The position numbers and the translations under genes are program-made. From Telmatactis stephensoni (Eukaryota; Cnidaria; Anthozoa; Actiniaria; Isophelliidae): a DNA stretch of 64,000 nt. Below are positions 17,141-29,050 of the stretch, piece by piece. Position 1 is the stretch's first letter. Each line of letters opens with the position of its first letter. The stretch is taken from the NCBI GenBank assembly GCA_029948255.1, contig JALIZF010000971.1:54540-118539 (forward strand), in the 5' to 3' direction. The notes under the pieces are model-generated. The model saw nothing but the letters and a program-made list of their open reading frames with translations, did not search any database and had not been told where the DNA came from.

Positions 17141-18269
17141 AGTAACGGCCCTCCGTGACAAATAGTTCACTTTGAAAGCTGGAAACCTGAGGGCGGCATT
17201 TAAGGCATTTTTATATGCTTATTTTGTTTAATAGATATTTATCTCATTATCCACTAAAAAATACCCACAAAAAAAGGAAAGAAAATGCTAAATCTTCATC
17301 GTTCAAAGTTTTCTAATTTGCATAATGTAACACAAGAATAACGCGAAAAATTATCGTATTCAAAAAACACTTTCTGATACATAATTTCATGGCACCCCTT
17401 TTGAAATTCTTTTATATACCTAAAGTAACATCTTTACCACGTTTGGTGCTTGTACGCGATTTGTCGCGATTACACCCTTTTTTGTCCTTAACAGAACGGA
17501 CTTTAATACGATATTTGTAGTCATTCTACTGGCTCAAAAATGTAAAATATAGTCTTCTCTTTTCAACAAAAAATTCAAAAAGTTTGACTTTGCTTTGTGT
17601 GACAGATGACGCAATACGATCTATGTGCCAGCCTGTCCTCTTATTGATCATAGCTGACAGCCAATCAGGAAGCGAGAAAATTACAAGTTGTGGTAAAACT
17701 TTAATTTGACATTTTTCTTCCATTGTGAGCTGATTTTGTTGTCTAATAACATTTTGGCGCTCACATTTTCTTTGCAAGGGGCTTGAAATTCAAAGACCTC
17801 AGTTTCAGATTCTTTTTAACAAAAGATCTGTTTGATCCTGAGTCAAGAAACACTCTCAGTAGGTGTAACTTTAGTAACTTTGCAGCAGCTGATCACTGTA
17901 ACAATACACTAGTAATTGTTCCAGTTCCCGTGTTGGATTGTAGATTACTTGGAATTTGGGGGGTTGTTCTTATCCAGTGCTTCGTATACCGTAATTAACG
18001 TATGACGATCTGTCCTTTTCACACTGGAGACAACAAAGCATTGGCTTGACATTCTCTTGCAAAATAATAAATATCTTGAACACAGTTTCTTTTCAAAGAC
18101 CTTGTTGAAGAGTCCTTGTTGAAGACAACAAATGTCGACGTGATGTTTCTTGTTGCAAAAGGCACAATAATCACCTTGCACTATTGGACAACTACAACTT
18201 CAGGGTCTACTTAACAACCTTAACGTTTTTGTGCTTTTGAAGATCGTTCTTGTGTTCCTGGTCGTATCA

Positions 18270-18447
18270 AAGGCCTAGGCCTAATCCAGGCCCTAAAATC
18301 GCCGTTATTTTGGGCGATATTGGGCGATATTAGGCGATCTTAGGCGATCTTAGGCGATATTGGGAATTTTAGCCATTTCGAGTTGGCGCTCTTAGGCGAT
18401 CTTAGGCGATCTTGGGCGATTTTAGGGCCCGGAGTAGGCCTAGGCCT
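18270..18447. mobile_element. AGGCCT-ended element with 10-bp GGCGAT repeats
   Basis: The ends read AGGCCTAGGCCTAATCC... and its inverted form, followed inside by GGGCCCTAAAATCGCC-like arms. The interior is made of ten-base units of the type (G/A)GGCGAT(A/C)TT, at least five in perfect register. A related copy in opposite orientation is at 26647-26824, and a diverged relative with GGCGTT units is at 21522-21722. Confidence 0.65.
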
Positions 18448-18602
18448 GGAAAGCATTCTTCTCAATTAGTCTGGTTTCACACTTGTTGTTGTTGTTGTTA
18501 TTATATTGTTGTCGTTATTCTCGTCCCTAACACAATCTTCTTCAATGTTTACGTCACATCCAATATTAATTCCAAAGTGTTACCAGTCGAGTAAATGAGA
18601 TT

Positions 18603-19845
18603 TCAAACAGCTGATCCAAGCCACCACTGTGTGGTGGAAGACGACGAAGAAGAACACCGATGAGCTGGGTTGACAACATTGTAGTAGCCAAAGTTGTCGC
18701 AATTTTTACCATTACCATGAACACTACCAGTTTTAAAATTTATATCGCATGACATTTTGTTCCCATAAGTGCTATCAATGAAGATATGTGCGTTGTCTTG
18801 CCTAACGTCGGTTGTGCAGTTTTTACAGTCGATTTCTCGCACGTTCACATATTCAACACGAGCACACGTGTGGCCTTTTTTGAACGACAGAATATCCAAA
18901 TCACTCAGAACACCTCTTACGTAGTCAATCTTATTCAGTCCGTCATTTTCATAGTTACAAGTAGCTCTCCAGTGAGTGGCGTGACTTTTGATGTGTTGCA
19001 TGACAGAGCGTGACAGACGGTAGTCGATCCAGTTCAGATTCTGTTCGTTGACAGGAAAATCCCGATGAAAAGGCTTGTATCTGTATTTATTCTTTTGTGA
19101 TAACGCAAATGACTCAATGAGAGTCCAAACCATTCCTGGTTCAGACGTCATGTCACAGTATACATTCAACGCAGTGTTAGATGGATAGATGGGATAAAGC
19201 TGTGATATTTGAATGGATTTATATGAAAGACAAAATAAAGGATATTCACAAACTCTTCCAGTAAATCCACTTGGACATTGACATTCAAACTTGCGTGTGA
19301 CGTTATCACACAACTCGATGCAAGTACCTCCATTTTCACACAGTTGTGAGGAACGACAGCATCCATTGTTACACTGACTTGAACATCCAACGCCCTGGAA
19401 TTTGGATGGACAGTTTTACCCTTTTGTACAATGTTATGATAATCAAGAAAAAAATTATGAAGCAATCACTTTGCTAACTTATAGTTATGAAAATGTATGA
19501 CAACCCTACCTTATTTTTGAACTCTTGTTTCAGTTCAAAGTATATGTATCCAGACACTGGCTTAAAGCTGTCAGGAGCTGTCTGTCTGTTCTCGTCTACC
19601 AACTCACATTGTGTGCCACGCATTTGATAGGACACACATCTACAGTCTTGGACACACACACTGAAGCATTGTTGGATGATTTCAGTTGATAGGTTTTTGT
19701 AGGAGTGTCCTAGGAGGGCGTGGTTCTTCACGTGGACGTTGGAGTCAAAGCTTCCAGTATATCGTACAACTGGACAGGTGTCTTGTGAACAACTGATTGG
19801 TGACGTCATGTAAATATACAGGGTGACCACGACATAGCAATTCAT
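18603..19845 (-). CDS. Copy C: secreted PAN-EGF-fibrinogen-like protein
   Basis: Exon 1 19845-19510 (112 codons) and exon 2 19394-18603, with a 115-bp GT-AG intron; 375 aa, stop TGA at 18603-18605. The order is signal peptide (MNCYVVVTLYIYMTSPISCS), PAN/apple-like domain with CFSVCVQDCRC, complete EGF-like module (FECQCPSGFTGRVCEY), fibrinogen-like segment, and a C-terminal NPAHRC, Ser-rich run and WWLGSAV. Loop 1 reads IDSTYGNKMSCD and loop 2 GSVHGNGKNCD, both different from every other copy, whereas the intervening DINFKTG is constant. This is the innermost minus-strand copy and faces copy D across about 3.7 kb. Confidence 0.88.
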
Positions 19846-21521
19846 CGTCTTAAAATTTTTCATGAAGATATAAATAAGGACAAAATTAAAATAGCAAACA
19901 AACGAACAAACAATCAAACAAACAACAGAAGTAAATCGATAAACCGATTTGTACATTTCTTTCAAATAACGGATTTATCATAGTCAAATAATATTTTTTT
20001 TTATTTTAGAATACAATACAATGGGAATTTTGGTTTTGTGTTGTAGCTGATGAAGGCTTTGGAGTGCAAATCTTTCCATTAACGTTTTATACTATTTTTT
20101 TAGTCACGGTCACAGATACTCGAAATTTATGTAGACTTGATGTTAAGGGGACCTGGAACTAGAACTTGAAGAAAAATGATCTACTAAGCTATTACCTCGT
20201 TGTAGAAGTTATCTTTCTCTCTGCAAAAAGTGGCTTAAATTCCTTGAAGAAGTTTAAAAACTTTGGTTCTTTAAAGAGACTGGATCGGTATGGGAAGTTA
20301 TAGTCTGGTCGATAATGTTAACCAAACAGTACCCCACCGACTCGTTCATTTAGTTCTAATCTTTTGTATGCCGTGCTTAAGTATATTGTTATCAAATGAA
20401 AACACCATCGCTTTGTAATACGTTAAAAGTTATTGAATAACCAACCACTGGAGACCAACTGGAAACAACGGTGTATATATAGCCGGTTTTTCTCTCAAGC
20501 TAACAAATACTTCAGATACGATTGCTTTATTTAATGCTCAGGACAGCTCCCTTCTTACGATCAAATTTTCTAAGACAATTTCAATTTTCAAATAGATTAT
20601 GTCTATCATTTTTGTTCGTGTTGAACGAATTGAAGTGAATGAGTTTCTCGACATGTCAATTTTAGTTCCATTATTACTTTGTATCTATGCATGACAACAC
20701 TTCACTAAGTTACTAAGAAGTCTAATAGTGAATTGAACTGGGTCATAAATGATTAATACGAAAACCCACTCTGATTTAATATACCGTATATATATCAGGC
20801 TGATGCATATTATTGGATAAATCAGTTTTACGACTACCTTTTCGTCATTTTGCGGCTTATTTTTTTTCGTTTATTTTACGCCCAACGACTAAATATTTGG
20901 CCGTTTTATGGCTAAGGGCTAGCCCCATTAAGACCCTACAATATCCTGGTCCCCTTTGCCTTTTGCGCAGCCAAGCGATGGGAAAAGGCCCCGGAGACGA
21001 AACTCTCACATTCCCTCCTTAACCTTCTCAGCAGCCAAATCCTAAGTTTGGGTTTTCTGTGGCATAACTCGCCCCATGATTCCCATCCCACAATGTAACA
21101 CAGGAGACCCAACTTTCGGGATTTGCCTACGGAGGAGGTTACATGCCAAAATATTGCTTTGCCGAAGATTTGCTATATTTTTCGCCAAAAATACATTTGG
21201 GCGGTATTTATACAATATATAACAGCAAGAAATATGTTTAAATAAATCAAAGAACCCATAGTATAACCATAGCATAAAAATAAAGCCGCGTAAAGGTTTA
21301 TTAACTCATTCACTCTAGAAATAAGGTACCATGAATAATTAGGTGGACTTACTTAGTCACAGACAAATCAAATAATAAAGGACTGTATATATTTTTGTAT
21401 CAGTTCCTTCTCTACATCGGAAGAACAGACTACGTCTTTCTTGAATACATGTAGAATAGCGTTGTAAACAATAAACGGAGGTATCTTTCTGAGCTAGCTA
21501 ATTAATATGTAAAAGCATATT

Positions 21522-21722
21522 TAGGCCTATCCCGGGTCCTTGATTCGCCGTTTTCGAATTACAGCAACTTCATGCAATTTAAGGCGTTCTAAGGCGTGTT
21601 AAGAAAATGTGGAGAAATTTGTGTAATTTTAAGGCTACTTTAGGCTACATTGAGTATCTCAAGGCATTCAGTTTTAAGGCGTTTTAAGGCGTTAAGGCAA
21701 CTTATGGTCCTGGATTAGGCCT
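21522..21722. mobile_element. Diverged AGGCCT-ended element
   Basis: Ends TAGGCCTATCC and GGATTAGGCCTA are inverted. The interior carries repeated AAGGCGTT-type units and an inverted CGGGTCCTTGATT / GGTCCTGGATT pair. It is related in design to the elements at 18270 and 26647. Confidence 0.5.
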
Positions 21723-21811
21723 AAAATGACGGACCTAAACTACGATATACGATAACACAAAATACACCAAAATCTTTGGAGTTTCCCCATCTATTCAACA
21801 CTTTGCGGTTT

Positions 21812-21878
21812 TTTGTTTGTTTGTTTGTTTGTTTGTTTGTTTGTTTGTTTGTTTTTTTTTGGGGGGGGGGGGGGGGGG
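21812..21878. repeat. (GTTT)n microsatellite followed by an 18-base G run
   Basis: About ten GTTT units, a short T run, then 18 consecutive G residues (21861-21878). Simple-sequence tract, likely length-polymorphic and error-prone in assembly. Confidence 0.9.
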
Positions 21879-23058
21879 TTAGGGTATGAATCAATTGATT
21901 TACAGAAGTACAACACGGGCCGACTCAATGTTGGTAAAATCACAGTAGATGTATTAAGTAAGTCAAGTTAAGATCGGAAAAATGACGGAGTTTTTATTTC
22001 ACTCTAGTGAATGTATACCAAAAATAAAGCTTAGACATTGAAGATTCACAGTTCGTGCTAGCATTGGAACATTTTCTTTATAACCTTATTCACAAGTAGC
22101 CTCTTGTTTATAGATGATAGCATACAAAAGTAAACTCAAGTTACAGATCGACGACTTTCAACAGCGTTTTCCAAAACGTCTATACTGAAAGCTAGACAGC
22201 GAGGCTTTTGTAAGCGAGGTTTCCAGCCCCCCTGCAATTACAAACTATTAACTATTTACACGTTACTATATGACTTACATATACTATATGACTTATACAG
22301 TTCAAAGATAAGACAATCACTACAATTAAATGTATGCATGGGAACTAAACTGTATTGACTTACAAACATTCTGCCCAATAGATTTCCTGCAGAGAACATA
22401 AAGAAGACCCAAAGTGTTTATTCTTGATGGTTTTTCTCATCAAGACAGACCGGGCACCATTTTAAAACTTTGGAAAACAATATCAAGAACATATTGAGGT
22501 CAGTACAGAGAAGATTGCCGTCTTCGTGAATGAGGTAGTGCAATATTTTTCGTTAGATAACTTTTTTTAGAAATTCAATTTGACTGTATGTCGAATGCAA
22601 TCACCTGCCTAACATTTATGAGCAAATTACATAATCGAGATCATTTTAGACCCATTTTTCATACGCTTGAGAGTAACTTGAATTGAATCTGACTTATCTT
22701 TCTTTAGATATATTGTCTAAAACTGATAATTCCATTAAAAGATCTCGATAATTTGATGGGATTCACGTCTCTTTCACACAAAAAACATCTCTTCGTACAA
22801 TTAATCCGAAAACATTTATTATAAAATACTGCAACATATTATTCATGTGATATTTTTTAGTGCTCAAGTTATCCTTTATCCTTTAGTTTTTAATTTTATT
22901 TCTTGTTTTTATCTTGAGACTTGTTCTTAAACACGTTGAATGGTATTCATTAATATTTCAGATATGCCAAAAATTTCGTCTTTTGCCTGAAATGCAAAAG
23001 ACCGCTAGCCCTTGAACTGTCTGTGTCGGTGTAGAAAGGTATACAACAATTAACAAAT

Positions 23059-23237
23059 AGATTCCATTTTTCCGTGCGTCTGTACTCTAATCGGCGATGC
23101 ACAGATGACGTCAAAATGTGGTGAGAACAAAAAAGTATGCCACGAGACGAAGTCGAGTGGCGTGACTGTTGTTCTCACCACATTTTGACGTCTTCTGTGC
23201 ATGGAGTAGAGTACAGACGCACGGAAAAATGGAATCT
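23059..23237. mobile_element. Foldback MITE with ~80-bp arms
   Basis: AGATTCCATTTTTCCGTGCG at the left end is matched by its complement ending at 23237. The arms continue through GTCTGTACTCT and GACGTCAAAATGTGGTGAGAAC on one side and their complements on the other, around a ~35-base loop. It is followed by two copies of CAATCAGAGCGCGCGTAA (near 23275 and 23347). It sits about 300 bases upstream of the copy D start. Confidence 0.75.
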
Positions 23238-23531
23238 ATCTGTTTTATATAATATTTATCGAAACATTCCAACCAATCAGAGCGCGCGTAAGATTCGATG
23301 ACGCCATCTATGTGTGTGTACTCTAATCACACATGGTTGTTCGACCAATCAGAGCGCGCGTAATATGCCAGTTATTATATAAAGGATGAATGGAAATCTG
23401 TAACACTGTATAAAAATTAAGGAGAACATTTACTGACGTTTCGAGCCTCACTAAAAAAAGTGGGCCCTGAGTGGTCATACTGTATTCACGTGCTATGTTA
23501 AGTTATGACTCAATATTTGTCTTCATAGAAA

Positions 23532-24773
23532 ATGACTTTCCATGTCTTGGTCATCCTGTGTATTTACATGACGTCACCAATCAGTTGTTCACAAGACACC
23601 TGTCCAGTTGTACGATATACTGGAAGTTTTGACTCTAAAGACCACGTGAAGAACCACGCCCTCCTAGGACACTCCTACAAAAACCTATCTACTGAAATTA
23701 TCCAACAATGCTTCAGTGTGTGCGTCCAAGACTGTAGATGTGTGTCCTATCAAATGAGTGGCACACGATGTGAGTTGGTAGACGAGAACAGACACACAGC
23801 TCCTGACAGCTTTAAGCCAGTTTCTGGGTACATATACTTTGAACTCAAACAGGAGTTGAAAAATAAGGTAAAGATTTGTCATGGTGAGCTAGCCATGTCA
23901 ATGTTTTATCAATTTTTCTGACTCTTTAATGTTGTAAAATTGCATAAAACAGTAAAATCATGCACTCATTTATTTCAGGGCGTTGGATGTTCAAGTCAGT
24001 GTAACAATGGATGCTGTCGTTCCTCACAACTTTGTGAAAACGGAGGTACTTGCATCGAGTTGTGTGAAAATGTCACACGCAAGTTTGAATGTCAATGTCC
24101 AATTGGATTTACTGGAAGAGTTTGTGAATATCCTTTATTTTGTCTTTCATATAAGTCCATTCAATTATCACAGCTTTATCCCATCTATCCATCAAACACT
24201 GCGTTGAATGTGTACTGTGACATGACTTCTGAACCAGGAATGGTTTGGACTCTCATTGAGTCATTTGCGTTATCACAAAACTATAAATACAAAAAACAGC
24301 CTTTTCATCTTGATTTTCCTGTCAACGAACAGAATCTGAAATGGACCGACTACCGTCTGTCACACGCTGTCATGCAACACATCAAAAGTCACGCCACTCA
24401 CTGGAGAGCTACTTGTAACTATGAAAAGGACGGGCTGAATAAGACTGATTACGTAAGAGGCGTTGTGAGTGATTTCGATATTCTGACGTATAAAGGTGGC
24501 CACATTTGTGCTCGTGTTGAGTATGTCAACGTGCGAGGAATTGACTGTGAAAACTGCACAACACACATTAGGCAAGACACCGTACATTTCTTAATTGACA
24601 GTGCCAACGGAATTAGTTTTTCTTGCGATATAAATTTTAAAACTGGTAGTGTTTGGAATAGCAAAAACAACCACTGTGACAACTTTGGCCATTACCATGT
24701 CGTCAACCCAGCTCATCGGTGTTCTTTGTCTTCTTCCTCAACTACACAGTTTTGGCTTGGATCAGCTGTTTAA
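23532..24773 (+). CDS. Copy D: secreted PAN-EGF-fibrinogen-like protein
   Basis: Exon 1 23532-23867 and exon 2 23979-24773, with a 111-bp GT-AG intron; 376 aa, stop TAA. The signal peptide MTFHVLVILCIYMTSPISC is followed by the PAN/apple-like exon. Exon 2 carries the EGF-like module (complete CQCPIGFTG), the YCDMTSEPGMVWTLIESF fibrinogen-like signature, and an end in Ser-rich TTQFWLGSAV. Loop 1 is IDSANGISFSCD and loop 2 GSVWNSKNNHCD. First gene of the plus-strand array. About 1 kb of its 3' flank, including GTGATGACGTCACGGCGGCC, is shared with copy F but not with copy E. Confidence 0.9.
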
Positions 24774-26152
24774 ACGGGCCCGCGGTATTTACACATATTA
24801 CAATCCGTTTTCAAAACGCGGTACTCTTAATCTAGCTGGACCAATCTTTTGCAAGGCTCCCATTATAATCATCGTGTAAACACAAATGAAAGTGCATTGG
24901 TAAATTCAAGATACATAAGAGTGGTGCTTTAAAAGTGATGACGTCACGGCGGCCATTTTGGTTGAATTTCAACAAAAAGACTTCTAGTCATAAGTGTCTT
25001 TGTTCGTTCAACCAACATGGCTGCTACTCTTTTATATTTTGAATCTCACTGGAATGATTAAAAACCAGCAAATGGCGTTTGTGACAGTTGATCGACGTTT
25101 ATATTGCTTGGTTTCATATGACGTCATTTTCAGTCTTGTTGGAATTTCCCACAGCCGAAAGACGAGTTTTCCATACACCGAATCGAAATATGGCGGCAAA
25201 TTTGAATACCTATTGCTTTATACTGACTAGCCTCTCATTCATGTGAAAACGCTTTTGTGTTTCTACGTGAACACGAGGCTAGTCAGTCCACAACAATAGT
25301 CGTTATTCAAATAGAGTTTGCGATCTAATGTAAACGGTATACCGCCCAAGGAAGATCGTATAAGCTCCGCTGTCCTTATTGTAATCGTACTAAAAAGGAA
25401 GCATTCTGATCTACACGACTACTGGATAACGATGTTCCTATGGCGGTGCCCACTGCGCTTCGACTGATTCCCGAAAAGCCGAGGATATACCGACGTTCCT
25501 GCGATGTTTGAATGTCTCCCCGATGCGTATTGTTGAGTCCGCATTTCTACCTAACGTATAACATGGAAGTGTTTTGTCAGCGGATAAATGTCCAAAAGAA
25601 AATGAAGGCGTTATATGCAAACCGCATATATATACAAACAAATAAAACAAACAAATGTGTTTACATGTCTACGGCTATAGTTTTTTTTTCTATTAAACTT
25701 ATGGAAAATTAGTAAGAGTGTCAAAACTCAAAATTATAGATAAAACTCAACGGGCTACCATCATAAACGTAAGTAAAATTAAACTTCAGACTCTAGCTAG
25801 TCAAAATTACTAGTTAAAATTAGTTAACCAGTAAAGTTCAGTAGCATCCTATACCTCAGCCAATAAAAAGGCTTTATAAGCCTGAATCCTTATGACATTT
25901 CACGCCTACTCTTCCAGATACGTTTCGGTAATTAGCTTGATTTGTTATGCATGCTAGTTAAGTTTAATTAACCGCGTTTATCTCTCCTGTATCCAGAATC
26001 CAACGACTGAAGTTTGGTTTTAAAACAACCCTATGGGAGTCAACCAAATAAACCAGATGATGAAGTTGATAATCGAAGGAACAACAATAAAAAGGCTTTA
26101 TAAGCCTGACCCCTTATCGTGACATTTCACGTTTACTCTTCCAGAATACGTT
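24774..26152. other. Duplicated 3' flank of copy D
   Basis: No gene. The block to about 25.7 kb is duplicated after copy F (35.36-36.55 kb), including a CRE-like TGACGTCA and an 'AACATGGCTGCTACTC' stretch. From 25.86 to 26.15 kb a segment beginning AATAAAAAGGCTTTATAAG is repeated twice in tandem. Confidence 0.45.
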
Positions 26153-26521
26153 AACCGCCGCCCGGTTGGCTCAGTTGGTAGGGCGCCGGGGTCGATTCCT
26201 CGTGGTCGGGACAGACACAGGGTCTGATTACTTAAAAATAACTGAGGAGAAGGTGCTGCCTTTGTAATTACATCTGCAAAGGGCTAGACCTTCACGTCTT
26301 CTCGGATAAGGACGTTAAACCGTAGGCCCCGTCTGCTTTCACTCTAGATCTAACCCTGCTTGTATAGTGGACGTAAAAGATCCTGTTGTACTGCTCGCAA
26401 AGAGTATAGGAGATTGTCGCCCGGTACAACAGTCTGTCCTTACTACTAACAAACTCTAAGCGCATTTGATTATATACACATAGATATTTGCGCTATATAA
26501 ATGCTAAAATTTCAAAATTTC
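26153..26521 (+). mobile_element. tRNA-derived SINE, 369 bp, with ATACGTT target duplication
   Basis: The head contains an A box (TGGCTCAGTTGG) and B box (GGTCGATTCC) in tRNA order. A ~300-base body follows, ending in GCGCTATATAAATGCTAAA and an AT-rich tail. ATACGTT occurs at 26146-26152 and 26522-26528. The paralogous unit near 38.2 kb has the same flanks with one ATACGTT and no insert, so the boundaries are firm. Confidence 0.85.
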
Positions 26522-26646
26522 ATACGTTTCGGGAACTATAGCTTGATTTGCTATGCATGCTAGTTAAGTTTAACGTTTATCTGTCCTGTATCCAAAATCC
26601 AACTACTAAAGTTTGGATTTAAAACAACCCTATATGGGAGTTAACC

Positions 26647-26824
26647 AAGGCCTACTCCGGGCCCTAAAATCGCCTAATATTGCCTAATATCGCCCAAGAT
26701 CGCTCAATATCGCCCAAGAGCGCCTAAGAGCGCCAGCTCGAAATGGCTAAAATTTCCCAATATCGCCTAATATCGCCCAAGATCGCCCAAAATAACGGCG
26801 ATTTTAGGGCCCGGGGTAGGCCTT
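26647..26824. mobile_element. AAGGCCT-ended 178-bp element with 10-bp periodic interior
   Basis: Terminal inverted repeats start AAGGCCTACTCCGGGCCCTA (about 28 bp in all, one mismatch). The target duplication is AACC (26643-26646 and 26825-26828), and the paralogous empty site near 38.33 kb reads AACC once. The interior has repeated ATCGCC(C/T)AA units in ten-base register. Same family as 18270-18447, opposite orientation. Confidence 0.75.
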
Positions 26825-29023
26825 AACCATATATACCAGATGATGAAGTTTATCATCGAAAAAACAACGCTGAAAATCTCAGCGAATTGAAATTAAAAAA
26901 ATACACCAACTACAGTGCCAGGAAAATGGTCGTCAAAAAGTTCAAAACAGAAGGTCTCGAGCAAAACTTGATTGTCACAGGCCATAGAAACGAGGAACCC
27001 TGGATGACTACGATGAAACTGACGAAATTGAACCACGACAGCCTTGCCATGTTATTACAGGATGTAACTCATCAGAATTACTGTTTCAAATGCATGACTA
27101 ATAATTCCAATACTAGGCTGTTGTAGTCCCATTCAACATGCTGAATTTGCATTGGTCCTCACGGCTTCAGCTTCCCGCCATTTCCTCAAATGCTCTCATA
27201 TTCCATTGAATGTCAACATGCCAATCTCCAGTCATAATGACCGAAGGCAATGTTTTATGAACATGAACTCTTTATCAAACTGCCAATTACAATTAAAATG
27301 GAAAATCTCCATTGCCAGAAATTCAGCCATTAGAAAAATGTGGTCTTGGACCATGACTGCAGGTCGACGTCGATCGTCCTACGCCGTGTTCGTGCAATTT
27401 TGTTAGCCACTGAAAAATGTACTCCATCGAGTCCATTAAGACGTTCCTTTGTAGTTGAAGAATTATGTTCCTCTACAAAGCACGAGACAATTGAACAAGT
27501 ATTCTTATTGATGAGCTGTTCACTGGGCTACACATGTAACGTAAACTAAAAATTTAAAGAAAAGCTTCAGTTATGTTGGAGCGGAATTCCCTCCCTGAAG
27601 ATTTACGAAAAGGTACCAGTTTTTTATCTTTCAAAAATGGAATTCGCGATCACTCCTTCTCAACTAAATATTGATAAGTAGTGATAAACATTTTGTGTAT
27701 GTGTATATCTCTTAATATTAATATAGATCTAATAACTATAATCAGTCATAGATTAATTAGCATTTTAAATGTTTATCAGTTGTAACCACACACCCCTTGT
27801 GAAAACCAGCATTAAGTTGATCGACGGGGCAAGCGTGTTTAATTAAAGTTTACCTACCTACTTACCTACGTCTGTCGCAGACGATTTCAATTTTTTTTTT
27901 CAAAGTTTACGAGAGAATAGACAGAGCGATTATAGCGAGTATAGTGTTTCTTTGCATGGTAAGAATGTAGCCCATTGTTTGCAGCATTTCTTTAATGAGA
28001 ATACACCTAGTATAGCAAGAATAAAGACTGAATAATTTACACGACGATGATCTTTCTATCCACTACAGGAAATCCATTTGAAAAGATTGGATTGGTTTGG
28101 GTTAGTTGATGTTGGTAAGCCAATACACTTTAGATCTCATGAATACATTGATTGAAAGTATTGAAGTATACTATATCTAATATAAAACAAAATATATAGC
28201 CAGTATCATAATACGTCATATGGTAACATGTAAATAGTTAATCATCGTATCGGTAATTGTAAGGGCTGCGCTACTGATGTGAGAAATTAAAAGCCACTCT
28301 GTCTATAGCTTTCATGATATAGACGCTGTCGAAAACGGTTTGGAATTCGTCTGCAACGGGAGGTTGCGTGTGTATGCCTTTATCTACAAGCAGGAGAAAT
28401 TGTGCAAGTATTCAAAGCCTACGACAACTTTTAAAAACTTTTGCAGACAACATCGAGGACATCTTAGATTTTCACCTTGAATGAGGTAATGACAACAATT
28501 TTTCGTTCATTTTTCTTTATTGATTAATTCCGTTTTATAACCTACAAATTGTTTGAATTTGATTGTATTTTTAATGCAAAAATCACCTGTCTGATACTTA
28601 CGTTTCCAATAAAATGTAGGTCAATTTCAATTTATTTATTTAATTTATAAGATACCTCAGAATAACTTGAATTCATAATTTCAGTTAAGTGTAGACATTT
28701 CCTCCTTTTCATTGTCTAAAAACTGAGATTTTTCTGTTTTGTCTTTTTTGATAATTTGATAATTTGATTCTCGTATCTTTCGCAAAAAAATTATCATTCC
28801 GAGACATCGAAAATAATTCTTATGAAACATTACAACACTTATAAAAGTATATAAGATTTTTCAGTATATATATGCCTTCACTTTTAGCTTTAGCTCAACT
28901 TGTTTTTTTACAAGCACTTTGCCCTTAAACACCTTGAATGGAATTCCTTAACATTTCAGATATGCAAAAATTGGCGTCATGTTTTAGAAACACAATGACT
29001 ATGGTATTCACATACTATGTCAA
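26825..29023. other. Duplication-unit spacer upstream of copy E
   Basis: Blocks containing GATTGTCACAGGCCATAGAAAC (about 26.97 kb) recur near 31.75 and 38.48 kb. The short open frames over them are not conserved in frame between copies, so I call no gene. Positions about 28001-28411 are inverted relative to the other units. Confidence 0.5.
28001..28411. other. Microinversion within the copy E upstream region
   Basis: Compared with the spacers before copies F (33.13-33.5 kb) and G (39.06-39.56 kb), this stretch is reverse-complemented while both outer flanks keep their orientation. The other units carry GAATAC and GTATTC, a 6-bp inverted pair, at the breakpoints. Confidence 0.75.
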
Positions 29024-29050
29024 ATGATTCAAGATTGTTCTTCGCGATTC

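Larger units (their letters stand above)
19846..23058. other. Centre of the inverted cluster, no gene
   Basis: This interval separates the minus-strand array from the plus-strand array. The left part (to about 20.8 kb) repeats the 5' flank of copies A and B; the right part (from about 22.0 kb) resembles the 5' flank of copies F and G. Open frames at 20.8-21.3 kb have no family features. Confidence 0.45.

Noticed and set aside
26887..27126. Possible small gene, and relatives near 31.7 and 38.4 kb
   Set aside because: The frame is not conserved between the duplicated spacers: related stretches carry stops and shifts, and similarity continues outside the frames.
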